NCBI GenBank assembly: GCA_963791425.1
Contig: CAWBSE010000004.1
Coordinates: 372,001-436,000 of the forward strand
Reading direction: 5' to 3'
Source: DATBLE01 sp963791425
Lineage (GTDB): Bacteria; Actinomycetota; Thermoleophilia; Gaiellales; Gaiellaceae
DNA: 64,000 nucleotides
How positions within the stretch are numbered: the first letter of the stretch is position 1; every line of letters starts with the position of its first letter. Shown one piece after another: positions 33,686 through 43,198 of the stretch. Made by a program: the position numbers and the translations under genes. The notes under the pieces were generated by a model. It was given only the letters and a program-made list of their open reading frames with translations. It did not search any database and was not told the DNA's origin.

Positions 33686-35245
33686 ATGAGGGGCGCAATC
33701 GCAGCAGGCCACCCGCTCACCGCCGAGGCCGGCGCGCGGATCCTCGCCGACGGTGGGAACGCCGTCGACGCCTGCATCGGCGCGGCGCTCGCCTCATGGG
33801 TGGCGGAGAGCCCCCTGACCGGCCCGGGCGCGGGCGGCTTCATGCTCGTCCATCGGGCGCGTGACCGCACCGACCGGCTGCTCGACTTCTTCGTGGCGGT
33901 GCCCGGTCTCGGCGCGCGGCCGCCCGCGCGCCCCGACATGACCTCGATCGACATCGACTTCGACGGCGACACGACCCAGGTCTTCCGGATCGGCGCACCC
34001 TCGTGCGCGGTCCCCGGCGCCGCTGCCGGCCTGGAGGCCGCGTACCGCGCCTACGGCTCGCTCCCGTGGAAGCAGCTGTTCGAGCCGGCGCTCGAGCTCG
34101 CTCGGGACGGCGTCGTGCTGACGCGTCCGCAGGCGTACCTGCACGCGATCCTCGACCTGATCCTGCGGCACACCCCCGAGGGGCGGCGCATCTACGGCCG
34201 CCGGTCACGCCTGGTTGCGGGCGACCGGCTCGTGCTCACCGATCTCGCAACGACCCTCGACGAGCTCTCGCGGAAGGGCGCCGTCGCGATCTACGGCGGC
34301 TCGCTCGGGCGCGAGATCGTCCGGCACCTGCGGGCCGAGGGAGGCACGGTGACGGCGGCCGACCTCGCGGCGTACCGGGTCGTGCGCCGCAGGCCGGTGC
34401 GGTCGCGTTTCCGAGGCCACGAGTTCGTCTCCAACCCGCCTCCGTCGTCGGGCGGTGTGCTGATCGGCTACGGGCTCCGGCTGCTCGACGCGCTCGGCCC
34501 GAGCGCCGCCGCCGGGAGCGCCGACGCGATCGCCGTGCTGGCGGAGGTGATGCGCGAGCAGGGGCGCGCCCGCGATGGCGGCTTCGCGCGCGAGCTGTAC
34601 CGGGGCGGCCTCGCCGGACGGTTGTACTCACCGGACAGCATCCGTTCCGCCCTCCGGCGCGTCCGCGCCGGGCTCGACGGCGTCCCCGAGACGGGTGAAC
34701 GCGGCACGACGCACATCTCCGTCGTCGATTCGCAGGGAAACGCCGCGTCGATGACCGCCTCCACGGGCTCGGGGTCGGGCGTGATCGTGCCCGGTACCGG
34801 GATCCAGATGAACAACATGCTCGGGGAGTACGACCTCAACCCGGCCGGCGGAGACGCAAGGCCCGGCACGCGTCTGACCAGCATGATGGCCCCGTCGATC
34901 GTGCTGCGGCGAGGCCGGCCGCGGCTGGTGGTGGGCAGCGCCGGCTCCGTGCGCCTGCGCGGCGCGATCATGCAGGCGGTCGTCAACGTGGTCGAGCACG
35001 GGCTCGGAGTGGAGGAGGCGATCGACGCGCCGCGCGCGCACTGGGAGGAACCGCATCTGCACTGCGAGGGTGGGGCGGATGCCGGCGAGATCGACCGGCT
35101 CGAGGCCCGCGGGTACGACGTCGTCCGCTGGCGCCGCCGCAACCTCTACTTCGGGGGCGCGGCCGGGGTCGAGGTCGGTGCCGGCGGCACGCTCGCCGCG
35201 GCCGGAGATCCCCGGCGCGGAGGGCATGGAATCGTGGTCGAGTGA
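33686..35245 (+). CDS. ggt: Gamma-glutamyltransferase family (Ntn hydrolase)
   Basis: This 519-residue GGT-like proenzyme has an N-terminal domain (GHPLTAEAGARILADGGNAVDA, GPGAGGFML), the autocleavage and nucleophile Thr in ERGTTHISVVD, and small-subunit motifs STGSGSGVIVPGTGIQMNN and GSAGSVRLRGAIMQ. It lacks a signal peptide, so it probably acts inside the cell on glutathione-like or gamma-glutamyl compounds, or is a cephalosporin-acylase-like relative. A TAGTGT box lies 9 nt before the ATG. Its stop overlaps the GNAT gene (GTGA). Confidence 0.87.
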   Translation: MRGAIAAGHPLTAEAGARILADGGNAVDACIGAALASWVAESPLTGPGAGGFMLVHRARDRTDRLLDFFVAVPGLGARPPARPDMTSIDIDFDGDTTQVFRIGAPSCAVPGAAAGLEAAYRAYGSLPWKQLFEPALELARDGVVLTRPQAYLHAILDLILRHTPEGRRIYGRRSRLVAGDRLVLTDLATTLDELSRKGAVAIYGGSLGREIVRHLRAEGGTVTAADLAAYRVVRRRPVRSRFRGHEFVSNPPPSSGGVLIGYGLRLLDALGPSAAAGSADAIAVLAEVMREQGRARDGGFARELYRGGLAGRLYSPDSIRSALRRVRAGLDGVPETGERGTTHISVVDSQGNAASMTASTGSGSGVIVPGTGIQMNNMLGEYDLNPAGGDARPGTRLTSMMAPSIVLRRGRPRLVVGSAGSVRLRGAIMQAVVNVVEHGLGVEEAIDAPRAHWEEPHLHCEGGADAGEIDRLEARGYDVVRWRRRNLYFGGAAGVEVGAGGTLAAAGDPRRGGHGIVVE

Positions 35246-35742
35246 GAGTGCGCGCCGGGCAGCCTGGCGACGCGGCGGCGCTCGTCGAGCTCGCGGAGGC
35301 GGTGGGATCCGAGCCGGAGGGCTGGCTGATCTCGGAGAGCCGCTGGCGCTCCGTCGCCGACGAGCGGCGCTACCTGAAGGCGGTACGCCGTCATCCGGAC
35401 GCGGCCGTCTTCGTCGCCGAGACCGACGACCGGATCGTCGGGCGGCTCTCGATCTCGCGCGACCCGCATCCCGCGAGCCGCCACGTCGCCGACCTCGGCC
35501 TGATGGTCGCCGCCGGCGCTCGCCGGCAGGGCGTCGGGCGAGCCCTGCTCGAGGCGGCGGTCGAGTGGGCGCGCGGCGCCGGCGTCCGCAAGGTCGAGCT
35601 GCACGTCTTCCCGCACAACGAGCCGGCGATCCGGCTGTACGAGGCGTTCGGCTTCGTCCAGGAGGGCTACCGCCGCGGGCAGTACCGGCGAGGCGGCGGG
35701 TACGTCGACGCGATCCTGATGGCGTACGAGACTCGGGCCTGA
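35242..35742 (+). CDS. GNAT-family N-acetyltransferase
   Basis: This 166-residue GNAT protein has acetyl-CoA motif A (LGLMVAAGARRQGVGRALLEAAVEWA) with the R/Q-x-x-G-x-G/A loop and motif B (NEPAIRLYEAFGFVQEGYRR). The acyl acceptor is unknown. GTG start in the ggt stop. Confidence 0.87.
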   Translation: MRVRAGQPGDAAALVELAEAVGSEPEGWLISESRWRSVADERRYLKAVRRHPDAAVFVAETDDRIVGRLSISRDPHPASRHVADLGLMVAAGARRQGVGRALLEAAVEWARGAGVRKVELHVFPHNEPAIRLYEAFGFVQEGYRRGQYRRGGGYVDAILMAYETRA

Positions 35743-35752
35743 TCGTGCAGCT

Positions 35753-36367
35753 CTACTCTCGCGTGACCTTGCCGTTCCCCGAGGCGCGGTCACGGACCTC
35801 ACGCTCCCGCGACAGCGCCTCCGCAGCCTGAGCGAGCAGGTCGACGAGCCGGTCGAGCCGCGACCGCTCCGAGCGCAGCTCGAGCAGCTCCTGCTTGAGC
35901 ACCGGCCCGAAGTCGACCCGGGAGGCGAGCTGGAACGACAGCGGCGTCGCGTCGTCCTCCGGGATATCGACCTCGTCGGCCTCGGCGACCTCGATCAGCC
36001 GGCGGAACGCCTCGAGCGTCAACTGGGTCTCGGCGTCGGTCGGCTCCTCGTCGTCGTCCGCGAGCGGCTCGACCTCGGCGGTTCGGTACGCGCGGCCGTC
36101 GGTCAGCTCCACCACCCGGAACCGGCTGCGGCCCTCGACCAGGATGTTCATCCGGCCGTCGTCGAAGGTTTGCACCAGCTCGATCACGCCGGTGCTCGTC
36201 CCGACCTGCCTGAGCCCGTCGGCGTCCTCGAGGATCAGGCCGAACTCGGTGCCGTCGGCGAGGCACTCGCCGACCAGCTCGCGGTAGCGGTCCTCGAAGA
36301 TGTGCAGCGGAACGCGCTCGCTTGGCATCAGGACGAGATCGAGCGGGAAGAGGCCGATTTCCGGCAC
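35753..36367 (-). CDS. Stand-alone LON N-terminal (substrate-binding) domain protein
   Basis: This 204-residue protein begins MPEIGLFPLDLVLMPSERVPLHIFEDRYREL, the LON-N (PUA-like) domain, with GVIELVQTFDDGRMNILVEGRSRFRV, followed by a helical bundle. It has no AAA+ or protease domain. Such proteins occur widely and may bind unfolded peptides; the role is unknown. GTG start. It diverges from hisC with 32 bp between the start codons. Confidence 0.85.
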   Translation of the reverse strand: MPEIGLFPLDLVLMPSERVPLHIFEDRYRELVGECLADGTEFGLILEDADGLRQVGTSTGVIELVQTFDDGRMNILVEGRSRFRVVELTDGRAYRTAEVEPLADDDEEPTDAETQLTLEAFRRLIEVAEADEVDIPEDDATPLSFQLASRVDFGPVLKQELLELRSERSRLDRLVDLLAQAAEALSREREVRDRASGNGKVTRE

Positions 36368-36387
36368 GGCCGAACCTTAAGCGCCGA

Positions 36388-36393
36388 TACAGT
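36388..36393 (+). promoter_or_regulatory. Leaderless -10 box of hisC
   Basis: TACAGT ends 6 nt before the GTG at 36400; no Shine-Dalgarno sequence is present. Confidence 0.45.
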
Positions 36394-36399
36394 CCAGGC

Positions 36400-37530
36400 G
36401 TGGCCGCCTCTGTCGACGAGAGCTTCTTCCGGCCCTCTGTCCAGAGCCTCGTCCCGTACGAGCCGGGCAGGCCGGTCGAGGAGGTGCAGCGGGAACTCGG
36501 GCTCGCCCGGTGCGTCAAGCTCGCCTCGAACGAGGGCCCGTTCGGACCGTTTCCCGCCGCTCTGGAGGCGCTTGCCCGCTGTGTCGCCGACCTGAACCGC
36601 TATCCGGACGGCGGCGCCTGGCGGCTGCGCACAGCTCTCGCCGAGCGGCTCGGCGTGAGCTACGACGAGGTTGCCGTCGGTGCGGGCGCGGATGGGCTGA
36701 TCGACTGCCTCTCGCAGGCGGCACTCGATCCCGGCGAGGAGATCGTCTGTGGCTGGCCGTCGTTCGCGAGCTACGTGATCGATGCCGCCAAGCAGGGCGC
36801 CACCGCGATCAAGGTTCCGCTTCGCGACGACCGGTACGACCTCGACGCCATGCTCGAGGCGATCACGCCGCGCACCAACCTGGTGTTCGTCTGCCATCCG
36901 AACAACCCGACGGGCACGATCAACTCGCGCGCCGAGCTGGCGTCGTTCCTCGACCGCGTGCCCGACCACGTGCTCGTCGTCATGGACCAGGCATACCGCG
37001 AGTACGTCGACGATCCGGACTACGCCGACTCGATCGAGGAGCACTACAAGGCCGGTCGCCGGGTCGCGGTGCTCCGGACGTTCTCGAAGATCTACGGCCT
37101 CGCCGGCCTCCGTGTCGGCTACATGGTAGCCGCGCCCTCCGTGGTCGCGGCAGCGAACAAGGTGAAGCGCGCGTTCGACGTCTCGATCGCCGCGCAGGAG
37201 GCCGCACTCGCGAGCCTCGGCGCCGACGGCGACGCCGAGGTCGCCCGCCGCCGGGGGGTGAACACCGAGTCGCGCGAGCAGCTTCTGGGCATTCTCACTG
37301 CGGCCGGCTTCACGCCCGCCGCCCCCGCGGTCGCGAACTTCCTGTACGTCGACACCGGCGAGGACGCCCGCCCGCTCTTCGAGGCGCTCATGTCCGAAGG
37401 AGTCATTGTCCGTCCGTTGCACGGATTCGGATCCCCGACGGCGATCCGGGTGACGTGCGGCACCGCCGACGAGAACGCGTTCTTCGCGGACGCGCTCGCC
37501 CGCGTGCGCGCCGACGCCCCGACCCGCTAA
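36400..37530 (+). CDS. hisC: Histidinol-phosphate aminotransferase (class I/II PLP)
   Basis: This 376-residue PLP enzyme has the HisC pattern: LVPYEPGRPVEEVQRELG, KLASNEGPFGP, NRYPDGGAWRLRTALAERLGV, CHPNNPTGT, DQAYREYVDD and the PLP lysine in TFSKIYGLAGLRVGY. It would transaminate imidazole-acetol phosphate in histidine synthesis, but HisC paralogues also act on aromatic amino acids, and no other his genes are nearby. The GTG start follows a leaderless-type -10. Confidence 0.88.
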   Translation: MAASVDESFFRPSVQSLVPYEPGRPVEEVQRELGLARCVKLASNEGPFGPFPAALEALARCVADLNRYPDGGAWRLRTALAERLGVSYDEVAVGAGADGLIDCLSQAALDPGEEIVCGWPSFASYVIDAAKQGATAIKVPLRDDRYDLDAMLEAITPRTNLVFVCHPNNPTGTINSRAELASFLDRVPDHVLVVMDQAYREYVDDPDYADSIEEHYKAGRRVAVLRTFSKIYGLAGLRVGYMVAAPSVVAAANKVKRAFDVSIAAQEAALASLGADGDAEVARRRGVNTESREQLLGILTAAGFTPAAPAVANFLYVDTGEDARPLFEALMSEGVIVRPLHGFGSPTAIRVTCGTADENAFFADALARVRADAPTR

Positions 37531-37541
37531 CGTCGGCCCTC

Positions 37542-38777
37542 GTGCCGGCGTTCCTCGCCCGTCAGCGGGATGTTCTCCGTGCCTCGCGGAGCTTCGGACT
37601 GCTCTTCACGTCGACCCTGATCTCGGGATTGGGGACGTGGGTCGCCGTGATCGCGCTCAGCCTCGACGTGTATGCCCGCACGGACGGGTCCGGCCGGTGG
37701 ATCGCGGCGCTTCTGATCGCGGACTTCCTGCCGGCTGTGGCGATCGGCCTGCTGCTGGGGCCGCTCGTCGACCGACTCTCGCGGAAGCGCCTGCTGGTCG
37801 GCGCCGACGTGGTGCGGCTCGCCGTGTTCGTGCTGCTGATGTTCGTGGTGAACGAGGGGCAGATCGTCGCCCTCGCGTTCGTCGCCGGCGTCGCCTCGGG
37901 CTTCTCGCGCCCCGCCGCCTACGCCGGCCTCCCGAACCTCGCGCCGGCCAAGTCGCTGCCTCAGGCGAACTCGCTGCTCCGTACCGCCGACCAGCTGACG
38001 ATCATGTTCGGAACGCTGATCGGCGGTGTCATCGTCGGCGTCTGGAGCCCGGATGTCGCCTACGGGATCAACGCGGTCAGCTTCCTCGTCTCGGCTGTTC
38101 TGCTTCTGCAGATTCCGGGACGGCTGCTCCAGGAGGGTCATGTCGAGAGCAAGGGTCACTGGGCCGATCTCGCCGAAGGGTTCGATGTCGTGCGGAAGTC
38201 GCGTGCGCTGCTGACGGTGCTCGTCTCCTGGAACCTGGCGATGATGGCAATCGCATTCGTCAACGTCGGCGAGGTCTTCCTCGCCCGGAAGTCGTACGGC
38301 ACCGGGAGCTTCGGCTTCGGCCTGATGTGGACGGCGAGCGGGGCAGGGGCGGTGATCGGGGCGTTGTTCGCGTCGTCGTTCCTGGCACGGCGGACGATGA
38401 TGGCGGTCTACACGGCGGCGCTCGGCCTGATGGCGTTCGGTGACTTCGCCGCGGCGCTCGCGCCGACCGTCTGGGTGGGGATCTGGTTCATTCTGATCCA
38501 GGGGATTGGCAACTCGACCGCGATCGTGTGCAACTCGCTGCTCGTCCAGCGCGGGGCGCCGGACGCGGTGCGGGGACGTGCCTTCACGCTGATCATGGGC
38601 TCGAACTTCGCCGTGCTCGGGATCGGCATGGCGATCGCGGGCTCGGTCGTCGACGCGATCGGCGCGCGCTGGACGTGGGGGATCGCCGCCGGCCTTCTCG
38701 TGGTCGCCGCGATCTGCGGCTACGCGATGCTGCGGCGAGAGCCGGCCGCAGTCGTCCCCGAGCCGGTGCCTTCGTGA
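37542..38777 (+). CDS. Major facilitator superfamily transporter
   Basis: This 411-residue protein with about 12 hydrophobic helices has the MFS motif A-like loop GPLVDRLSRKRLLVGADVVRLA between helices 2 and 3, and GFSRPAAYAGLPNLAP typical of MFS_3/enterobactin-exporter-like proteins. It is probably a drug or metabolite exporter. The GTG start lies 11 nt after hisC. Its stop overlaps the meaB start as GTGA, so hisC-MFS-meaB-ilvA form one transcription unit. Confidence 0.87.
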   Translation: MPAFLARQRDVLRASRSFGLLFTSTLISGLGTWVAVIALSLDVYARTDGSGRWIAALLIADFLPAVAIGLLLGPLVDRLSRKRLLVGADVVRLAVFVLLMFVVNEGQIVALAFVAGVASGFSRPAAYAGLPNLAPAKSLPQANSLLRTADQLTIMFGTLIGGVIVGVWSPDVAYGINAVSFLVSAVLLLQIPGRLLQEGHVESKGHWADLAEGFDVVRKSRALLTVLVSWNLAMMAIAFVNVGEVFLARKSYGTGSFGFGLMWTASGAGAVIGALFASSFLARRTMMAVYTAALGLMAFGDFAAALAPTVWVGIWFILIQGIGNSTAIVCNSLLVQRGAPDAVRGRAFTLIMGSNFAVLGIGMAIAGSVVDAIGARWTWGIAAGLLVVAAICGYAMLRREPAAVVPEPVPS

Positions 38778-39763
38778 ACAAGCGCCGCGACTGGACGCGC
38801 GAGACGCTCGGGGCGGGCGTCCGCGCGGGCGACCGCCGGGCGCTCGCCCGCGCGATCACGCTCGTCGAGCGCTCCGACCCGCTCGCGCTCGAGCTCGTCC
38901 ACGACCTCTACCCGGAGACCGGAAACGCGTACGCCGTCGGGATCACCGGCCCGCCCGGCGTCGGCAAGTCGAGCCTGATCGGCGCACTGCTCGGCCACGT
39001 GCGCGAGCAGCAACGGACGGTCGGCGTCGTCTCCGTCGATCCCTCGAGCCCGTTCTCGCACGGGGCGCTGCTCGGCGACCGCATCCGCCTGACCGACCAC
39101 TTCCTCGACCCCGGCGTGTTCATTCGCTCGATGGGGACGCGCGGGCACCTCGGCGGGCTGGCCGAGGCGACGCTGCAGGCACTGTTGATCCTGGACGCGT
39201 CCGGCAAGGATCTCGTCTTCCTCGAGACCGTCGGCACGGGGCAAAGCGAGATCGAGGTGATCGGAGTCGCCGACACGGTCGTGCTTGTCCTGATGCCCGG
39301 CTCCGGCGACTCGATCCAGGCGCTGAAGGCCGGAATCATGGAGATCCCTGACGTCATCGCGATCAACAAGATGGATCATCCGGCGTCGAAGACGATGTTG
39401 ACCGAGGTTCGCTCAGTGCTGTCGCTCGACAAGGACCGCGCCTGGAAGGTGCCGATCGTCCTCACCGAGGCGCACCGCGGCGAGAACGTCCCCGAGCTCT
39501 GGGAGAAGGTCGAGGAGCACCGGAGCTTCCTCGAGCGCGAGGGGCTGCTCGAGGAGCGGCGCCGGCGCAATCTCGCCGGGGAGGTCTACGCAGTCGCCTC
39601 GGCGCGTGCTCGTGCGCATCTGCAGCAGACGGTGGAGGCCGATCCGGAGCTCCGTGCCGTGATCGACGAGGTGCAGGCGCGCCGGCTCGACCCGCTCTCC
39701 GCGGTTTCCGTGATCATGTCCAGGGTGTTCAGGATCGAGAGCGACGATGCCGGCACTCGCTGA
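38774..39763 (+). CDS. meaB: MeaB/ArgK-type G-protein chaperone of B12-dependent mutases
   Basis: This 329-residue GTPase has the P-loop GPPGVGKSS at about 59-67, the SVDPSSPFSHGALLGDRIRL switch region, METVG-like LETVGTGQSE, and NKMD. These proteins load and protect adenosylcobalamin in methylmalonyl- or isobutyryl-CoA mutases. No mutase gene lies in the window, so the partner must be elsewhere. GTG start overlapping the MFS gene. It overlaps the start of ilvA by 17 bp. Confidence 0.92.
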   Translation: MNKRRDWTRETLGAGVRAGDRRALARAITLVERSDPLALELVHDLYPETGNAYAVGITGPPGVGKSSLIGALLGHVREQQRTVGVVSVDPSSPFSHGALLGDRIRLTDHFLDPGVFIRSMGTRGHLGGLAEATLQALLILDASGKDLVFLETVGTGQSEIEVIGVADTVVLVLMPGSGDSIQALKAGIMEIPDVIAINKMDHPASKTMLTEVRSVLSLDKDRAWKVPIVLTEAHRGENVPELWEKVEEHRSFLEREGLLEERRRRNLAGEVYAVASARARAHLQQTVEADPELRAVIDEVQARRLDPLSAVSVIMSRVFRIESDDAGTR

Positions 39764-40901
39764 GATCGAGCGGGCGCGCGAGCGCCTGGCCGGTGTGACG
39801 CGGGTCACGCCCGTCTACCGCTCCGAGACGTTCTCCCGGCTGGCGGGCCGTGAGGTCTACCTGAAGGCCGAGAACCTCCAGCGCACCGGGTCGTTCAAGA
39901 TCCGCGGGGCGGTCACGAAGCTGTCCACGCTCGGGGATGCCGAGCGCGCCGCAGGGGTTGTCACCGCCAGCGCCGGCAACCACGCCCAGGCCGTCGCCTG
40001 GGCGGCGCGCGAGGTCGGCGTGCGCGCGACGATCTACGTGCCGCAGGACGCAGCGATGGCGAAAGTGGAGGCCGCGAAGGGCTACGGCGCCGACGTACGC
40101 ATGGGCGGCGAGGCGCTCGAGGACGCGATGGCAGCAGCTCACAGAGCCGCCGAGGAGACCGGTGCGACCTTCGTCCATCCGTTCGAGGACACGGCGGTGA
40201 TCAACGGCCAGGGCACGATCGGCCTCGAGCTCGCCGAGCAGGTGCCCGACGCCGAGATCGTGATCGTCCCGATCGGCGGCGGCGGGCTCGCGTCGGGGAT
40301 CGGGCTCGCGATGCGGTCGGCGCGGCCCGGCACGAAGATCATCGGGGTTCGCTCCGCGCCGGACGGGTTCGCGATCGCGGACGGCATCGCGATCAAACGG
40401 CCGGGCACGATCACCAGCCCTCTGCTCGACGAGCTGCTCACCGACGTCGTCGAGGTGTCGGGTGTCGACATCGCTCAGGCGATCGTGCTGCTGCTCGAGC
40501 GCACGAAGCTCGTCGTCGAGGGCGCCGGCGCGGTCGGGATCGCGGCGTTGCTCGAGCGGAAGATCCCGGGCAACGGTCCGGTCGTCGCTGTCCTGTCCGG
40601 CGGCAACATCGACGCGAGCACGCTGATCACGGTCATGCGGTACGGGGTGACGGTCGCCGGCCGCCATCTGGTCGTCCGCACGTGGGTGCCCGACCGGCCC
40701 GGGGAGCTGCTGCGCCTGCTGCAGCTCGTCGCCGAGGAACGGGTGAACGTCCTCTCGGTCGAGCACCGGCGCGAGGGGGTCGACATCCCGCTCGGCGCGA
40801 CCGGAATCGACCTCACGCTGCTCACGCGCGACGAAGCTCACTGCGAAACGCTGCTCGAACAGATGCGCGGATGGGGCTACGAGGTCGAGCGACTTCGGTA
40901 G
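39747..40901 (+). CDS. ilvA: Threonine ammonia-lyase with C-terminal ACT domain
   Basis: This 384-residue PLP enzyme has the Schiff-base Lys51 (RTGSFKIRGA), ASAGNHAQAVAWAA, the glycine-rich phosphate loop PIGGGGLASGIGLA and a C-terminal ACT domain (WVPDRPGELLRLLQLVAEERVNVLSVEHRR). It deaminates threonine to 2-oxobutyrate; a single ACT domain fits either the catabolic TdcB-like or the short biosynthetic form. The reaction can feed propionyl-CoA, which links loosely to the upstream meaB. Confidence 0.92.
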   Translation: MPALAEIERARERLAGVTRVTPVYRSETFSRLAGREVYLKAENLQRTGSFKIRGAVTKLSTLGDAERAAGVVTASAGNHAQAVAWAAREVGVRATIYVPQDAAMAKVEAAKGYGADVRMGGEALEDAMAAAHRAAEETGATFVHPFEDTAVINGQGTIGLELAEQVPDAEIVIVPIGGGGLASGIGLAMRSARPGTKIIGVRSAPDGFAIADGIAIKRPGTITSPLLDELLTDVVEVSGVDIAQAIVLLLERTKLVVEGAGAVGIAALLERKIPGNGPVVAVLSGGNIDASTLITVMRYGVTVAGRHLVVRTWVPDRPGELLRLLQLVAEERVNVLSVEHRREGVDIPLGATGIDLTLLTRDEAHCETLLEQMRGWGYEVERLR

Positions 40902-41818
40902 CGCTGGCCGCGCTCGCGCTCGCCGGTTGCGGCGGGAGCAGTAACTCGTCAGGCGCTCCGACGACCACGGCGGCCGCCAACGCCCGGCCGCTGTTCGCGT
41001 ACGACGCGTCGCGGCCGCTCGCCTTCCGTGACGCCGGCCGGGCGAACGGTCCGTATCCGGTCGCCGTCCGCAACGTCTCGTACGCGACGCCGGGCGGCCG
41101 CGTGCCCGCCTACCTCGCCGTGCCGGTCAAGGGGACGAAGCTGCCGGCGGTCATCTACCTCCACGGCTCGGGCGAGAGCCGTGACCGCTTCCTGCTCCCG
41201 GCGGTCTGGGTCGCGGGCCGCGGCGCGGTCGGCATGACGCTGACCCTCCCGTCGAGCGCATCGGGCGCGCAGCCCGCCGGCCTGACGCCGAGTCAGCGGC
41301 TGGCCCACGACCGCGCCGTGTTCGCCTCGGACGTGATCGCGGTGCGCCGCGCGGTCGACCTGCTCAGCGCCAACCCGCGTGTCGACCCGAATCGCATCGG
41401 GCTGGTCGGCTGGAGTCTCGGCGCCCGCGTCGGAGCTGTTCTCGCCGGCGTCGAGCCGCGGCTGCACACGGTCGTGCTGATGTCGGGCGGCTCGCTGCCG
41501 GTGTCGTCCTACGTCGCGCAGACACCGGTCGCGTTGCAGAAGGAGGTGCGGCAATCGCTGACACAGATCGACCCGCTGCGCTGGATCGCGAAAGCGAAGC
41601 CGGGGACGATCATGCTGCAGGACGGGAAGAAGGACGAGATCGTTCCGCGCAACGCGCTCGTCGCGCTGTCGCGGGCCGCGCCGAAGGGGACGGTCCTCCG
41701 CTGGTATCCCGCCGGACACGAGCTGAACGCGCAGGCGTACAAGGACCAGCTCGCGTTCCTCACGAAGAAGCTCCCGATCACCGGGCCGCCGGTGAAGGGC
41801 GCTCAGACCGGCCCGTAG
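40871..41818 (+). CDS. Lipoprotein alpha/beta hydrolase
   Basis: This 315-residue protein starts inside ilvA (31-bp overlap). The N-terminus has a lipoprotein signal with lipobox LALAGC (MGLRGRATSVALAALALAGC), then a Ser/Thr-rich linker. The hydrolase domain has VIYLHGSGESRDRF (oxyanion loop), the nucleophile elbow GWSLGARVG, a catalytic Asp in QDGKKDEIVP and a His in PAGHELN. It is probably an outer-leaflet esterase or peptidase-like hydrolase with an unknown substrate. Confidence 0.85.
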   Translation: MGLRGRATSVALAALALAGCGGSSNSSGAPTTTAAANARPLFAYDASRPLAFRDAGRANGPYPVAVRNVSYATPGGRVPAYLAVPVKGTKLPAVIYLHGSGESRDRFLLPAVWVAGRGAVGMTLTLPSSASGAQPAGLTPSQRLAHDRAVFASDVIAVRRAVDLLSANPRVDPNRIGLVGWSLGARVGAVLAGVEPRLHTVVLMSGGSLPVSSYVAQTPVALQKEVRQSLTQIDPLRWIAKAKPGTIMLQDGKKDEIVPRNALVALSRAAPKGTVLRWYPAGHELNAQAYKDQLAFLTKKLPITGPPVKGAQTGP

Positions 41819-43135
41819 CTACGAGCCGCAGCGTCGGAACTCGACGGTGTGCCCGCCGCCGAGGCACCAGTCGCTGACGCCGCCGTGGATCACGGGGCGG
41901 GCGTCGACGCCGGCGGCGGCGAGCACGCTGGCGGCGATCCCGGCGCGCGGGCCGCTCTCGCAGATCGTCACCACGGGCTTGCCGTCGGCGACCGTCGCCC
42001 CGTAGGCGCGCAGCAGCCGGTACGGGATGTGCTTGCTGCCCGGGATGAATCCCGAGTCGCGCTCGTCGAGCTCGCGCACGTCGATCACGTCCACCTCGCC
42101 GCTGCGCAGGAGCTCCGCGAGATCGGCCACCTCGACCGGCTGGGTCGTCTCGAGCTCCCGGGGCCCGTCGAGGTAGCCCTCCAGCTCCAGGAGCCCGACA
42201 GCGCGCAGCCGCCGGGCGGCGAGCGTGGCCTCCTCCGGCGACGAGGCGTGCAGGACGATCCGCTCGCCACGCCTCAGCACGAAGCCGGCCTTTGTCCCGA
42301 AGCCGCCGCCGGAGACGGGGACGTTGAGTGCGCCGTGCACGTGGCCCTCGGCGTACGCGTCGGCGGTTCGGACGTCGAGGACGGTGGCGCCGTCCGCGGA
42401 CGCGACGGGCTCGGGTGCGGGGGAGGCGCCGAGGAACGGCCCGCGGTTGAGGTCGACGATCCGCTCCATGTTCGGCGGGCGCGGGGTGGCGGTGCCAGCG
42501 GTCTCGTCGATGAAGTCGTGGACGGTCGCGATCGCGAGCAGGGCGTTGCCGCGCCGCTCGGCGCCGATCGTCGTCGACGGGTCGGAGCTCATCCCCGCGC
42601 CGCACAGCGACCCGGCCAGGTGCCCGGGGAAGACGACGACGTCGTCCGGCAGCTCGAGCAGGCGGTGCAGGCTGTGGTAGAGGCCCTCGGCGCCGTCCCG
42701 CGCCTCGACCGCGAGGTCGGGCCGCGCGACCGCGCCGACGAACAGCGAGTCGCCGGTGAAGAGACAGCCGTCCGTGAGGAAGCAGCAGTGCTCGGGCCGG
42801 TGGCCGGGAGTGTGGATGCAGCGCACGGAGATGGAGCCCGCGGCGACCAGGTCACCGTCGGCGAGCGGGTCGTTCGGGTACTCCGCCTCGGCCGCGCGGT
42901 GCACCGAGACGGGCACCTCGTGCTCGAGCGCCAGCCGGCCGTGGCCGGAGACGTGGTCGGCGTGCGTGTGCGTCTCGAGCACGCGGACGATGCGCACACC
43001 GTGCCGCTCGGCCTCGTCGAGGTACTGCTCGATCGCGTAGGCCGGGTCGATCAGGATCGCCTCGCCCGCAGCCTCGTCGCCGACGAGGTAGGAGGCGCAG
43101 CCGAGGTCCTCGTCGACGAACTGGCGAAGCAGCAT
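41819..43135 (-). CDS. Persulfide dioxygenase-like MBL protein with two C-terminal rhodanese domains
   Basis: This 438-residue protein has an MBL domain with THTHADH, the metal His in TPGHRPEH, GDSLFVG and FPGHLAGSLCG, followed by two rhodanese domains. The first (ATVLDVRTADAYAEGHVHGALNVP) lacks an active Cys (HASSPEEA). The second (IDVRELDERDSGFIPGSKHIPYR) has Cys in TICESGPRAG. Such proteins oxidise glutathione persulfide or handle sulfane sulfur. ATG 43135 is chosen because the MBL fold starts there; the frame is open to 43234, but that region contains a hairpin. Confidence 0.87.
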   Translation of the reverse strand: MLLRQFVDEDLGCASYLVGDEAAGEAILIDPAYAIEQYLDEAERHGVRIVRVLETHTHADHVSGHGRLALEHEVPVSVHRAAEAEYPNDPLADGDLVAAGSISVRCIHTPGHRPEHCCFLTDGCLFTGDSLFVGAVARPDLAVEARDGAEGLYHSLHRLLELPDDVVVFPGHLAGSLCGAGMSSDPSTTIGAERRGNALLAIATVHDFIDETAGTATPRPPNMERIVDLNRGPFLGASPAPEPVASADGATVLDVRTADAYAEGHVHGALNVPVSGGGFGTKAGFVLRRGERIVLHASSPEEATLAARRLRAVGLLELEGYLDGPRELETTQPVEVADLAELLRSGEVDVIDVRELDERDSGFIPGSKHIPYRLLRAYGATVADGKPVVTICESGPRAGIAASVLAAAGVDARPVIHGGVSDWCLGGGHTVEFRRCGS

Positions 43136-43198
43136 TCCGAGATGTGACGCTAGCAGTGCGTCCCGCTGTCTTTCCGAAAGTGACCCCTCGTCCAGACC